DNA of 64,000 bases from Chryseobacterium taichungense. Its GTDB lineage: Bacteria > Bacteroidota > Bacteroidia > Flavobacteriales > Weeksellaceae. The translations under genes and the position numbers were made by a program. Positions within the stretch are counted from its first letter, which is position 1. Each line of letters starts with the position of its first letter. The notes under the pieces are model-generated. The model made no database searches, was not told the DNA's origin, and saw only the letters and a program-made list of their open reading frames with translations. The stretch lies in contig NZ_FOBV01000006.1 in NCBI RefSeq assembly GCF_900109935.1, positions 124,001 through 188,000 of the forward strand, in the 5' to 3' direction. Of the stretch, positions 53,736 to 62,324 are shown one piece after another.

Positions 53736-53816
53736 TTTAATGTAACAATCTAAAATGTATCGATGTAACAATCCTTTCAATTGGTAAATTGTTATACTGG
53801 TATATTGGTAAACTGA
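53736..53816. repeat. Imperfect inverted word-repeat between the two Fe-S genes
   Basis: ATGTAACAATC occurs twice (around 53740 and 53763), followed by TTGGTAAATTGTTATACTGG and ATTGGTAAAC. The second half is roughly complementary to the first (AACAAT with ATTGTT). It lies right after a stop codon inside an operon, the same class as at 10065, 27538 and 44622. Confidence 0.5.
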
Positions 53817-53822
53817 ATTAAA

Positions 53823-54608
53823 ATGGATTTCAACATAAAAACAATGGCAGAATATGCTGCCGAAGGAAAATCACCCGAAGTTCTGTTTTGGGTAGGTTGT
53901 GCGGGAAGTTTTGATGACCGCGCCAAAAAAATTACGAAAGCATTTTGCAAAATATTAAATAAAATCGGTGTTGAATTCGCCGTTTTAGGTCAGGAAGAAA
54001 GCTGTACGGGTGATCCTGCAAAACGGGCCGGAAATGAATTCGTCTTTCAGATGATGGCTTTAACGAACATCGAAGTCCTGAATGCTTATGAGGTGAAAAA
54101 AATTGTTACCGCTTGTCCGCACTGTTTTAATACGCTTAAAAATGAATATCCGGGACTGGGCGGAAATTATGAAGTTATTCATCATACACAGTTCCTCAGA
54201 AACTTAATGGAAGAAGGCAGATTGAAAATTGAAGGAGGAGCTTTCAAAGGAAAAAAAATTACCTTCCATGATCCTTGTTATCTGGGAAGAGCAAATAACG
54301 AGTATGAAGCACCAAGAGTATTGCTTGAAAAGCTGGATGCAGAGCTTGTAGAAATGAAGCGTTGCAAATCAAACGGACTTTGCTGTGGAGCAGGAGGTGC
54401 ACAGATGTTCAAGGAGCCAGAAAAAGGAAATAAAGACATCAATATAGAGCGAACTGAAGAAGCTTTATCTTTCGAACCTAAGGTAATTGCCACGGGTTGC
54501 CCATTCTGTAATACCATGATGACAGATGGTGTAAAGCACTTCAATAAAAATGAGGAAGTTGCCGTAAAAGATATTGTGGAGCTGTTAGCTGAAGCTGAAG
54601 ATTTATAA
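53823..54608 (+). CDS. CCG-domain Fe-S protein (HdrB/D, GlpC C-terminal type)
   Basis: This 261-residue cytosolic protein has two CCG-type cysteine clusters. The first is in CTGDPAKRAG and CPHCFNTLKNEYP, and the second in HDPCYLGRANNEYE, CCGAGGAQMF and CPFC. Such domains bind an unusual [4Fe-4S] cluster and act as the electron-accepting part of heterodisulfide reductase, GlpC, LldE and ETF:quinone-type oxidoreductases. Its partner is the membrane Fe-S protein just upstream. Together they likely form one oxidoreductase. The substrate cannot be identified. Confidence 0.85.
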   Translation: MDFNIKTMAEYAAEGKSPEVLFWVGCAGSFDDRAKKITKAFCKILNKIGVEFAVLGQEESCTGDPAKRAGNEFVFQMMALTNIEVLNAYEVKKIVTACPHCFNTLKNEYPGLGGNYEVIHHTQFLRNLMEEGRLKIEGGAFKGKKITFHDPCYLGRANNEYEAPRVLLEKLDAELVEMKRCKSNGLCCGAGGAQMFKEPEKGNKDINIERTEEALSFEPKVIATGCPFCNTMMTDGVKHFNKNEEVAVKDIVELLAEAEDL

Positions 54609-54632
54609 GTTAGTCTAAATGCTCAGAATTCC

Positions 54633-55772
54633 ATGAAATCAAAATGGAGAATTTCCTTTTCTTTTATTGTTGTCATTATCGCAGCACTTAGTTTCTGGAA
54701 TTATAATAACAGGATCTACGATTGGGATATGCCGGGATACATAGGTTGTCTGTATACATTGAAATATCCTGATTCTCCGGATAAGATTCGCAGACTTACG
54801 TATGAAGAGATACGGAAAAAAGCTCCTGAATATGAATTCAAAGACATTTTGGGAACCCTAAAGCCTGCGAACAAAGCCCGACAGGCTTTCGCTTATAATA
54901 CTAAAGCCTTTATGGAGCAACTACCTTATTATGATATTAAGGTAGGGTACAATTTCGGTATTCTCATTCTTTATGAATTGGGGTTTTCATCACCGGATTC
55001 GGTGACATTTTTAAGCATAATTTCCTATTTTATTTCAGGGCTGCTTCTCTTTATTATTTTTAAAATTATTTTTCCCGAGAATTATATTTTAGCAATAGTT
55101 TTAACGGTCGGAATCATGCTCTTACCTCCCATGACCAATATGTCGAGAGTAGCCACGCCCGATATGTTTGTCCTGCAATTCTTACTTGTTTTTATGATTG
55201 GGCTACTCAAAAAGTGGAACAAATGGATTGTATTTTCTGTGCTTTTGGCTATTACAATTTCAAGACCTGATTATGTGACTCTAACTTTAAGTTATCTGGC
55301 AGTAGCGGGAGTTTACGGATATATTCAGCAAAAAAAAGTAGATTTTGCTTTGGTATTTCAGGGAATCATTCTTTTGGCTTTATATGTTACGATCATTAAA
55401 ATTTGTCATTATCCAGGATGGAAACATCTGTTTTATGACACCTTCATCCAAAGGCGTGAGTTTGTTTCCGGAACTTTACCTAATTTTAGCGTGAATGAAT
55501 ACTTACGGATCATATATCATAAAATCATTTACTTTAAAAAAATTACCGTAACAGCTTTCGCGCTTTTTGGATTAATATTTTATTTTTCCAAAGATAGCTG
55601 GGTAAGAACGCTCGCAATTTTTGTTTTGGCAAATATTTATATTCGATTTGTTTTTTTTCCACATTCATCGGAACTGAGATTTTTCTTTGGTTATATTGTT
55701 TTGTTGATCGTCATTTTCCTATATGCATTAAGCAAAAAGTATAATGGTTTCAAACTCAGGAAAATTGCGTAA
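54633..55772 (+). CDS. Multi-pass membrane protein, possible GT-C glycosyltransferase
   Basis: This 379-residue protein has about eight transmembrane segments and an N-terminal periplasmic loop with YDWDMPGYIGCLYTLKYPDS. An acidic motif in the first loop and a later conserved RPDYVTLTLSYLAV are typical of GT-C-fold lipid-linked sugar transferases, but no family is firmly recognised. It starts 24 bases after the CCG-domain gene and precedes a cytosolic protein gene and the glycan genes, so it may be the start of a small glycan cluster. Confidence 0.6.
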   Translation: MKSKWRISFSFIVVIIAALSFWNYNNRIYDWDMPGYIGCLYTLKYPDSPDKIRRLTYEEIRKKAPEYEFKDILGTLKPANKARQAFAYNTKAFMEQLPYYDIKVGYNFGILILYELGFSSPDSVTFLSIISYFISGLLLFIIFKIIFPENYILAIVLTVGIMLLPPMTNMSRVATPDMFVLQFLLVFMIGLLKKWNKWIVFSVLLAITISRPDYVTLTLSYLAVAGVYGYIQQKKVDFALVFQGIILLALYVTIIKICHYPGWKHLFYDTFIQRREFVSGTLPNFSVNEYLRIIYHKIIYFKKITVTAFALFGLIFYFSKDSWVRTLAIFVLANIYIRFVFFPHSSELRFFFGYIVLLIVIFLYALSKKYNGFKLRKIA

Positions 55773-55796
55773 TTTTGAACTTTAAATAGCATTAAA

Positions 55797-56285
55797 ATGA
55801 AGATTGAAGAATCAAATATAGTAGAGACCAACGATTACAGAGTTATTATATATCCGGCATCAAGACCTTTTGAAACAAAAGAGGCAAAAGCAATTACCGA
55901 AAAGCTTTTTGATTTTCTGGCTACGTGGGCGGCACATGGAAAACCACTTTCATCATCTTTCAAAATTGAAAAAAATCAGTTTATCATCATTTGTGTAGAT
56001 GAAGAAAAAGAAATGGCTTCCGGTTGTAGTATTGATGCGTTGGGTAAAGTAATGAGAGAAATAGACGAAGAATATCAGCTGGGTCTTTTCGACAGGATGA
56101 AAGCCAGTTTTATTGAAAACGGAGAAGTAAAAACCCTGAAGCTTATTGATTTTAAATCAAAAGTAAGAAGCGGAGAAATTTCTAAAGATATCCAGGTTTT
56201 CGACTTTTCAAAGAATACTTATCTGGAGTTTTTAGGAAATTTCCTGTTGCCTTTTGAGAGAAGTTGGGCGGCTGGGATTAAATAA
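55797..56285 (+). CDS. Conserved cytosolic protein of unknown function
   Basis: This 162-residue protein includes KAITEKLFDFLATWAAHGKPL, FIIICVDEEKEMASGCSID, LGLFDRMKASFIENGEVK and FSKNTYLEFLGNFLLPFERSW. Related Bacteroidota proteins are often labelled ABC transporter ATPase in databases, but there is no Walker A or signature motif here, so that label would be wrong for this one. No domain is recognised. It follows the membrane protein by 24 bases and ends at a terminator, so it closes that transcript. Confidence 0.65.
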   Translation: MKIEESNIVETNDYRVIIYPASRPFETKEAKAITEKLFDFLATWAAHGKPLSSSFKIEKNQFIIICVDEEKEMASGCSIDALGKVMREIDEEYQLGLFDRMKASFIENGEVKTLKLIDFKSKVRSGEISKDIQVFDFSKNTYLEFLGNFLLPFERSWAAGIK

Positions 56286-56308
56286 ATTGAACAGGCAATC
56301 AATAAATT

Positions 56309-56334
56309 AAAAAGTGGAGTTTTCCACTTTTTTT
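56309..56334 (+). terminator. Intrinsic terminator
   Basis: AAAGTGGA pairs with TCCACTTT around a short loop, then TTTT. Confidence 0.85.
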
Positions 56335-56342
56335 GCTTTAAT

Positions 56343-56350
56343 TATATTTG
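56343..56350 (+). promoter_or_regulatory. Predicted -7 element (TATATTTG)
   Basis: It fits TAnnTTTG, 35 bases before the ATG of the GT4 gene, just after a terminator. Confidence 0.5.
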
Positions 56351-56384
56351 TTGGAAATTCTGAAATAAGATTCAATTAATATTC

Positions 56385-57521
56385 ATGAAAATATCTAAAA
56401 TTCTTTTTTTAACGACCGCACACCGGCACGATGATGACAGAATATTTTATCATCAGGCCAAAGCGTTGAAAGAAGAAGGATATCATGTTAAAATATGCAG
56501 TCTTTCATCAGAATTCAGGGGCACGGTTGACGGAATAGAAATAGAATCTTATGCCGTACTTGAAAAAAGCATTGCAGACAAAAGAAAAATTTTTGAGAAT
56601 ATCTGTGATACTTATGAGCCGGACGTTATCATCTGTTCAGAACCTTTGGCAGTAATTTCTGCAAAAAAAATCAAAAAGAGAAAAAAAGTAAAAATCATCT
56701 ATGATATTACTGAATGGTATCCATCAATGAGAATGGTAGAGCCATTTTCTTTCCCTCTCAATATGATCCATGCTGTAAAGTTCTTTTTGGTCCAACTGTA
56801 CGCGGGTTTTATCAGTACTCACTACATTTTTGGTGAAAATACTAAGAAATTTCCGCTGGCTTATTTTTTTCCATTTAAAAAATCAGTTGTTATACCCTAT
56901 TATCCGGATGATATTTATATTCATCAAAATATTAAAAGCTTACAACTGGGTAAAATTACACTTTGCTATACAGGCCAGTTTTCAGAGGAAAAAGGGATAG
57001 GTAATTTTTTTGCTGCAGCAGACAGCTTAAGAAGGAAAAGGCCGGATCTAAAAATTTCAATTCTTTTGATCGGTGGCTCAAGAAAACAAAAAGATGAAAA
57101 ATACTTTTCTGAGCTGAAGAAAAAATACAATTTTGAAAACATTAAAATCGAAAAGCCGACTTCTTTTGAAACTTTTACAGAAGCTTATGCAGATGCAGAT
57201 ATTTGCTTTGATCTGAGAACTCTGAATTATGAAAATCATCATTGCCTTCCGATCAAGATATTTTATTATGCAGCTTCAGGAAAGCCTGTCATCTACACAG
57301 ATTTAAAGGCGACCCGGCAACATGTAGACGTTTCAAAATTTGGGTTTCTTGTAAATCCTCAAAATCCAGACAACATTTCAGATCTTATTATAAAATATAT
57401 TGAAGATCCGAAACTGTATTCAGAACATGCTCAAAACGCAAGAAAAGAATACGAAACAAAATACAACTGGAATATGATCAAAAATTCCTTTCTGAACTTT
57501 GTCAGAAAATCACTGAAATGA
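56385..57521 (+). CDS. Glycosyltransferase family 4
   Basis: This 378-residue cytosolic GT-B-fold transferase has an N-terminal Rossmann half (HRHDDDRIFYHQAKALKEEGY) and a C-terminal half (about 190-378) with YTGQFSEEKGIGNFFAAAD and ADADICFDLRTLNYENHHCLPIKIFYYAASGKPVIYTD. The last block gives the family's nucleotide-sugar-binding E/K region in altered form (LPIKIFYYAASGKPV). Substrate unknown. The flippase gene follows after 1 base, so the two act together in exporting a surface glycan. The initiating transferase could be the one at 35-36.7 kb. Confidence 0.88.
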   Translation: MKISKILFLTTAHRHDDDRIFYHQAKALKEEGYHVKICSLSSEFRGTVDGIEIESYAVLEKSIADKRKIFENICDTYEPDVIICSEPLAVISAKKIKKRKKVKIIYDITEWYPSMRMVEPFSFPLNMIHAVKFFLVQLYAGFISTHYIFGENTKKFPLAYFFPFKKSVVIPYYPDDIYIHQNIKSLQLGKITLCYTGQFSEEKGIGNFFAAADSLRRKRPDLKISILLIGGSRKQKDEKYFSELKKKYNFENIKIEKPTSFETFTEAYADADICFDLRTLNYENHHCLPIKIFYYAASGKPVIYTDLKATRQHVDVSKFGFLVNPQNPDNISDLIIKYIEDPKLYSEHAQNARKEYETKYNWNMIKNSFLNFVRKSLK

Positions 57522-57522
57522 T

Positions 57523-58776
57523 ATGAGGCAAAATACTATTTTAAAGACTTTTGTTTCAAGATTTTTAATTCTGATATTAAATTTCGGGCTGGTAATCTAT
57601 TCTACCAACATGTGGGGAAGTGCCGGAAAAGGAGAGATTTCGATCATTATTGCAGATCTTACCATTATCAGCTTTTTCGCGAATATTTTTGTTGGAAGCA
57701 GCATGAGTTATTTTGCAACAAGATTCAAAGTTGAGCAGATTTTACCTTTTGCTTATATTTGGGCTATTATTGTAGGTATTGTTGTGCCGATTGCTTTCAG
57801 TTACAATCACTCTGTCGGCTATTTATACTACCTGATCGGTCTGTCGGTAATGTCTTCGCTTCTGGCTGCCAATGTTAATCTTTTTGTCGGACAGCAAAAC
57901 ATAAAAATGTTCAATCTTTACACTGTTTTACAACAAGCTATTCATATTTTATTTATTGTAATCATTGTTTATGTGGTCAAGATGACATCTGTTAGTTCTT
58001 ATTTTATATCGCAGATAGGGTCTTATGTTGTATTATTTACAACAAGTACAATACAGATTGCAAGAAATACGGAGACCAGAAGGATTTGTTTTACTAAAGA
58101 AATCGGCTCACAATTATTTAGCTACGGCTGGAAAATTCAGTTAAGTGCCTCTCTTCAGTTTCTGAATAACAGGCTGTCATTTTATTTTCTGGAGTATTTC
58201 AAAGGAATTATGAGTGTTGGTATTTTTTCTGTAGGTGTAGCGTTTTCCGAAGCGGTCTGGACAGTCAGCCGGAGTCTTTCTGTAATACTTTATGCAGATG
58301 TTGTAAATAGTTCCAATTCTAACGACGCTATTGAAAAGACTAAAATATCGCTACGAATAAGTTTTTTGATTACGATGCTTTTTATCCTGATAATGCTTCT
58401 TGTTCCGGCTGAATTGTATGCCTTTATTTTTGGAAAGGATTTTAGCCACACTAAGCAGATTGTTCTGTTTCTTTCGCCCGGAATACTATCAATTGCCGTA
58501 AGCAATATTATCGGATATTATTTTGCAGGAATTAATAAGCTCAGGATTTTAAATGTTAAGTCGTTGATTGGTGTTATTTTCACTGTCATTGCTTCATTTT
58601 ATGTGATTCCAAGATGGGGAATTCCGGGAGCTTGCATCGTAAGTTCCGTTTCCTATTGCCTGTCATCAGGATTGTTATTTTGGAGATTTTATCAGATTAC
58701 GGAATTTCGTATAAAGGATTTTATTCTTACCAAAACGGAAATTAATCTTTTGTGGAAGAAAGTTCTGAGAAAGTAA
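57523..58776 (+). CDS. Oligosaccharide flippase (Wzx/MATE-like)
   Basis: This 417-residue protein has about 12 transmembrane segments of the MOP/MVF superfamily: FVSRFLILILNFGLVIYSTNMWG near the start, then FKGIMSVGIFSVGVAFSEAV and IIGYYFAGINKLRILNVKSL. It flips lipid-linked sugar units across the inner membrane for surface polysaccharide or protein glycosylation. The start is 1 base after the GT4 stop. No polymerase (Wzy) or ligase was seen beside it. A 15-bp palindrome (58785-58799) follows, not a clear terminator. Confidence 0.88.
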   Translation: MRQNTILKTFVSRFLILILNFGLVIYSTNMWGSAGKGEISIIIADLTIISFFANIFVGSSMSYFATRFKVEQILPFAYIWAIIVGIVVPIAFSYNHSVGYLYYLIGLSVMSSLLAANVNLFVGQQNIKMFNLYTVLQQAIHILFIVIIVYVVKMTSVSSYFISQIGSYVVLFTTSTIQIARNTETRRICFTKEIGSQLFSYGWKIQLSASLQFLNNRLSFYFLEYFKGIMSVGIFSVGVAFSEAVWTVSRSLSVILYADVVNSSNSNDAIEKTKISLRISFLITMLFILIMLLVPAELYAFIFGKDFSHTKQIVLFLSPGILSIAVSNIIGYYFAGINKLRILNVKSLIGVIFTVIASFYVIPRWGIPGACIVSSVSYCLSSGLLFWRFYQITEFRIKDFILTKTEINLLWKKVLRK

Positions 58777-58863
58777 TTCGCAGAAACTTTGTCAAAGTTA
58801 TTCAATACCGGAATATTCACCGTTAAATAATCTTCACTGTCAAATATATCAGAAGAAAATTTT

Positions 58864-58871
58864 TATCTTTG
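58864..58871 (+). promoter_or_regulatory. Predicted -7 element (TATCTTTG), near-leaderless
   Basis: It fits TAnnTTTG. The ATG at 58878 is 6 bases after it, which is near where transcription would begin, so the mRNA may be leaderless. Confidence 0.55.
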
Positions 58872-58877
58872 CTGAAC

Positions 58878-59384
58878 ATGAAGAAGAATATTTTTTTCGG
58901 AATTCTGGTTATTTTTTGTGCCTTTCTGAGCTGCAGAACGGATGAAGATGAGTTGCAGAGAATCGACCAGATTCTAAATATTTATATGAAAAATAAAGCG
59001 GGAAGAGATCTTTTCCATAATAAAAAAGACCTAACCTATTTCACTTATTCCTTTAATGATGTAAACGGAGTGGCAGACCTTGCGCCTGTTAACAGCACAC
59101 TGAGAGCAACAGCAGATTCTACGCTTTTTATCGAATATATTGCCGGAGCAAAAAGAGTAGGAGTCGATTCACTGGATCCCAATAATAAAATCTACCGTTC
59201 AGATATTACGGTCTCACTGATCAAGAGACTCAACAATACAATTCTGGATACTATCCAGGAAGATCTCAGGATAGAATACAGGATGACGCCTTCGGTATTT
59301 GAAGTCTCTAAAGTATATTATAATGATACTTTACAATTCACAAAACAGGAGGGTGCCCCCAATGTAGTTACAATCGTAAAATAA
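58878..59384 (+). CDS. Predicted lipoprotein, unknown function
   Basis: 168 residues from the ATG at 58878, with the lipoprotein signal MKKNIFFGILVIFCAFLSC (lipid Cys 19). The mature part contains QRIDQILNIYMKNKAGRDLF and YFTYSFNDVNGVADLAP, with a later YIAGAKRVGVDS; it is mixed helix and strand. Similar exported proteins occur beside serS in flavobacteria, but no domain is recognised. The frame also opens at a TTG inside the promoter; the ATG is preferred. Confidence 0.68.
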   Translation: MKKNIFFGILVIFCAFLSCRTDEDELQRIDQILNIYMKNKAGRDLFHNKKDLTYFTYSFNDVNGVADLAPVNSTLRATADSTLFIEYIAGAKRVGVDSLDPNNKIYRSDITVSLIKRLNNTILDTIQEDLRIEYRMTPSVFEVSKVYYNDTLQFTKQEGAPNVVTIVK

Positions 59385-59389
59385 TTTTA

Positions 59390-59397
59390 TACATTTG
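59390..59397 (+). promoter_or_regulatory. Predicted -7 element (TACATTTG) for serS
   Basis: It fits TAnnTTTG, 54 bases before the serS ATG and directly after the lipoprotein stop. Confidence 0.5.
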
Positions 59398-59450
59398 CAA
59401 AACTGTTGACATTCTGTGTTCAACATTCTAATAAATAACATCTAAATAAA

Positions 59451-60719
59451 ATGTTACAAGTCAATTTTTTGCGCGACAACAAAGAGCGCGTTTTAGAAGG
59501 TCTTAAAAAAAGACAATTCAGGAATCTTGAGCTGGTAGACGAGGCGATCGCTACCGACGACGAAAGAAAAAGAATTCAGTTTGAGCTGGATTCCCAACTT
59601 TCCGAAAGCAACAAAATTTCTAAAGAAATCGGACTTTTAATGAAGGAAGGAAAAAAGGAAGAAGCCGAATCTGCAAAATCTAAAACAGCACAGCTTAAAG
59701 AATCGACGTCGGAATTGAAATCCCAATTAGATGTCAAAGAAAAAGAGCTGATCAATATTCTGTATCAGCTTCCGAATATTCCTCATGAGAAAGTTAAAAG
59801 CGGAGCTTCTGCCGATGACAACGAGATCATCTATCAGTCTCACGATGTGGAAGGTCTTGGTGAAGGAGCGATTCCTCACTGGGAACTGGCAAAGAAATAT
59901 AACCTTATCGATTTTGAATTAGGGGTAAAGATTGCAGGTGCAGGTTTTCCGGTTTACCTTGGAAAAGGAGCAAGGTTACAGAGAGCACTGGTTCAGTATT
60001 TCCTTGACAAAAATGTTGAGAAAGGATATATGGAAGTGAATCCTCCTCACGTGGTAAATGAAGCTTCCGGATATGGGACGGGCCAGCTTCCTGATAAAGA
60101 AGGGCAGATGTATTTTATTAATGAAGATAATCTGTACCTGATCCCGACAGCCGAAGTGCCAGTTACGAATTTGTATCGTGATGTTTTGCTTGAAGAAAGA
60201 GATTTACCAATTAAGAATACAGCTTTCTCCCAATGCTACAGAAGAGAAGCGGGAAGTTACGGAGCTCATGTAAGAGGTCTGAATCGTCTTCACCAGTTTG
60301 AGAAAGTGGAAATTGTAAGAATTGAAAAGCCTGAAAATTCTTATGCTGTTTTGGAAGAAATGGTAGAACACATCAAAGAAATTTTAAGTGACCTTGAGCT
60401 GCCTTACCGTGTATTAAGACTTTGCGGCGGAGATACCGGTTTTGCATCTGCCATGACCTACGATTTCGAAGTATGGAGCGCTGCTCAGGAAAAATGGCTC
60501 GAAGTAAGTTCAGTATCCAATTTTGAAACGTTCCAAGCGAACAGACTGAAGTGCCGTTATAAAACAGACGGAAAATCTCAGCTTGTTCATACCTTAAACG
60601 GTTCCGCAATGGCATTGCCTAGGATTATGGCTGCTTTGCTTGAAAACAATCAGACGGAAGAAGGAATTAAGCTTCCGAAGAAGATTGCTGAATATGCGAG
60701 ATTTGATGTAATTAATTAA
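59451..60719 (+). CDS. serS: Seryl-tRNA synthetase
   Basis: This 422-residue class II aminoacyl-tRNA synthetase charges tRNA-Ser. It has an N-terminal coiled-coil arm (about 30-105) that grips the long variable arm of the tRNA, followed by the catalytic core. Motif 2 is SQCYRREAGSYGAHVRGLNR, and motif 3 is NGSAMALPRIMAALLENNQ. LIPTAEVPVTNLY and QFEKVEIV support the family. Length is standard. It is closed by a terminator. Confidence 0.97.
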   Translation: MLQVNFLRDNKERVLEGLKKRQFRNLELVDEAIATDDERKRIQFELDSQLSESNKISKEIGLLMKEGKKEEAESAKSKTAQLKESTSELKSQLDVKEKELINILYQLPNIPHEKVKSGASADDNEIIYQSHDVEGLGEGAIPHWELAKKYNLIDFELGVKIAGAGFPVYLGKGARLQRALVQYFLDKNVEKGYMEVNPPHVVNEASGYGTGQLPDKEGQMYFINEDNLYLIPTAEVPVTNLYRDVLLEERDLPIKNTAFSQCYRREAGSYGAHVRGLNRLHQFEKVEIVRIEKPENSYAVLEEMVEHIKEILSDLELPYRVLRLCGGDTGFASAMTYDFEVWSAAQEKWLEVSSVSNFETFQANRLKCRYKTDGKSQLVHTLNGSAMALPRIMAALLENNQTEEGIKLPKKIAEYARFDVIN

Positions 60720-60740
60720 AAATTTAATTTTCTATAAATG

Positions 60741-60769
60741 CCACCGGAGTTTTTCGGTGGTTTTTTATT
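60741..60769 (+). terminator. Intrinsic terminator after serS
   Basis: CCACCG pairs with CGGTGG around an 8-base loop, followed by TTTTTTATTT. Confidence 0.85.
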
Positions 60770-60781
60770 TGCTTAAATTTT

Positions 60782-60948
60782 TTCCGGGAATGTTTGTCGC
60801 AAGGGTGCAACAAGGTTTCCCGCTTCCGGGAAAGTTTGTTACTAGGGTGCAACAGCCTTTCCCGGTTCCCGGAAAAGTCGCTGCAAGGTGCAGGGCGTTT
60901 TCTTGCTTCCCGGAAAGTTCGCCGCAGGCTGCAGTAAGTTTTCCGGAA
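60782..60948. repeat. 42-bp tandem array (4 units plus a part)
   Basis: The core TTCC(G/C)GGAA occurs at 60782, 60824, 60866 and 60907 (periods 42, 42 and 41), with a partial TTTTCCGGAA at 60939. Between cores in the first two units lies AGGGTGCAACA. TTGTxGCA...TGCxACAA is a second palindrome inside the first unit. It is GC-rich and lies in the 330-base gap between serS and the terminator of the convergent TauE gene. An open frame covers it (60757-60981) only because the period is a multiple of 3. Confidence 0.88.
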
Positions 60949-60990
60949 ACATGTACTTTATTTAATAATGCTATTGTTTAAATAAAAGCT

Positions 60991-61024
60991 AAAAACCCTT
61001 CGAATGATTGTCCGAAGGGTTTAA
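60991..61024 (-). terminator. Terminator of the cbb3-accessory operon
   Basis: AAACCCTTCG and CGAAGGGTTT pair around a 10-base loop, with T/A tracts on both sides. On the - strand it follows the TauE-family gene. Confidence 0.85.
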
Positions 61025-61049
61025 TATGTTTTAAAAAATTACTTAAAAT

Positions 61050-61817
61050 TTAATGACAGTTTGCATTGTTGTGGTTATGCGTACTGTGATCTCCCGGTAA
61101 ATGGCAGTCGCCTTGGTTATCTTTAGATATGGTCATGGCTTCGGCTCTCGGGGAGATATATGGAATTCCCAATTCTAGGCCTCTTACAATGAATAATCCG
61201 CCCAGTATAATCATAACAACAGGCATTACTTTTAAAACCTTTATTCTGAAAGTCTGATTCATGAGGTTTCCGACCAAAACTACCGCAAACATGAAAGGTA
61301 GAGTTCCTAATCCAAATAAAGACATATAAAGCGCTCCCTGCCATATTCCGCCGCTCGCAAGACTTGCCGTTAATGCCATATACACCATTCCGCACGGAAG
61401 GAATCCATTCAGAACTCCTGTTGTGAATCTCGAGCGGTAATCTGCTTTCTGGAGTAATCTTCCCAAGTTTGATTTTACCTTAAATAAAAACCTGGAAAAA
61501 AATGGAACTTTTGAAGCAAAATCTTTCCCTCCGAAAGAAAATACAGCCATAACAATCAGGAGTATTCCCACTGCGATAGTGAGATATTGCTGGATACCCG
61601 CCATTTCAAAGCCTTCTCCAATGATTCCCAAAATTGCTCCCAAAAGGGAATAAGTGAAAATCCTTCCGAATTGGTAAGTAAGATTCTGGAGATAATAATT
61701 CGTAGCCTGTTTTTTGGTTAATCCCATTGAAAGGGCAATAGGACCGCACATTCCGACGCAATGAAAGCCGGAAGCAAATCCCAAGCCGATGGCCGATATT
61801 ATAAGTGCTATTTCCAT
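61050..61817 (-). CDS. Sulfite exporter TauE/SafE-type membrane protein (UreH/CcoS-region)
   Basis: This 255-residue protein has about six to seven membrane segments. The N-terminal GFASGFHCVGMCGPIALSMGL contains Cys pairs that suit metal binding, and GFLPCGMVYMAL matches the DsbD_2/UreH-like domain. The His-rich tail (GDHSTHNHNNANCH) could bind copper or nickel. In this position, after ccoG and fixH, such proteins are thought to help supply copper to cbb3 oxidase; this is inference. It overlaps fixH by 10 bases and is the last gene of the - strand operon. Confidence 0.82.
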   Translation of the reverse strand: MEIALIISAIGLGFASGFHCVGMCGPIALSMGLTKKQATNYYLQNLTYQFGRIFTYSLLGAILGIIGEGFEMAGIQQYLTIAVGILLIVMAVFSFGGKDFASKVPFFSRFLFKVKSNLGRLLQKADYRSRFTTGVLNGFLPCGMVYMALTASLASGGIWQGALYMSLFGLGTLPFMFAVVLVGNLMNQTFRIKVLKVMPVVMIILGGLFIVRGLELGIPYISPRAEAMTISKDNQGDCHLPGDHSTHNHNNANCH

Positions 61818-62260
61818 ATCACATCATAATCCAGTCGATAGTCTGTTTTGTCTTTGGTCCAGCTTAACCGTAAGGTATAATTTCCCATTTTCAATACCTG
61901 AGCCGGAATTAAAAAAGATTTGCTGGCATCAAGCTGTACAGCTTTGTGTATGTCTAAATTCTGATCGTCGGTTCTGTTTAAAACAAATTTTACCGTTGTA
62001 TTGGAATTATCATAGTCTTTTGGAAAGGTAATTTTTATTCCGTTTTTATCCTGGCTGTAAACTGGTTTTTCCTGTAAGCTATCAGCTCTTTTCTTGGCAT
62101 CAATAACATCCTGGTATTTGAGCTCTTCTTCATAGTAATTATCCGTTACCATCTCAGAATTCTTCTGTCCGTTCGGGAAAAGAAACAACATGGAAAGTAT
62201 AAAGATGATAAAGGCAGCTAATGCAACTACAACACCGTGTCCCCAACTAAATTTTTTCAT
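61808..62260 (-). CDS. FixH-family cbb3 oxidase accessory protein
   Basis: This 150-residue protein has one N-terminal membrane helix (about 8-30, VVVALAAFIIFILSMLFLFP), then a soluble periplasmic part with YYEEELKYQDVIDAKKRADS and ending YTLRLSWTKDKTDYRLDYDVIWK. This is the FixH/CcoH pattern. FixH helps assemble or stabilise cbb3 cytochrome oxidase. It sits between ccoG and the TauE-like gene, overlapping the latter by 10 bases. Confidence 0.87.
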   Translation of the reverse strand: MKKFSWGHGVVVALAAFIIFILSMLFLFPNGQKNSEMVTDNYYEEELKYQDVIDAKKRADSLQEKPVYSQDKNGIKITFPKDYDNSNTTVKFVLNRTDDQNLDIHKAVQLDASKSFLIPAQVLKMGNYTLRLSWTKDKTDYRLDYDVIWK

Positions 62261-62324
62261 TTTTTAGAATTAATATATTTAAACCTCAGTATACAATCCG
62301 ATGTTTTGATATTGAGGTTCTGAA

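Noticed and set aside
55797..56285. ABC transporter ATPase label for the 162-residue protein
   Set aside because: Walker A, Walker B and signature motifs are all absent.
60757..60981. Open frame of 74 codons with a repeated FPxPGKxxxRVQQ-like pattern
   Set aside because: It results from the 42-bp tandem array, whose period is a multiple of 3. The last unit shifts by one base and the pattern breaks. No start signals or protein family character.
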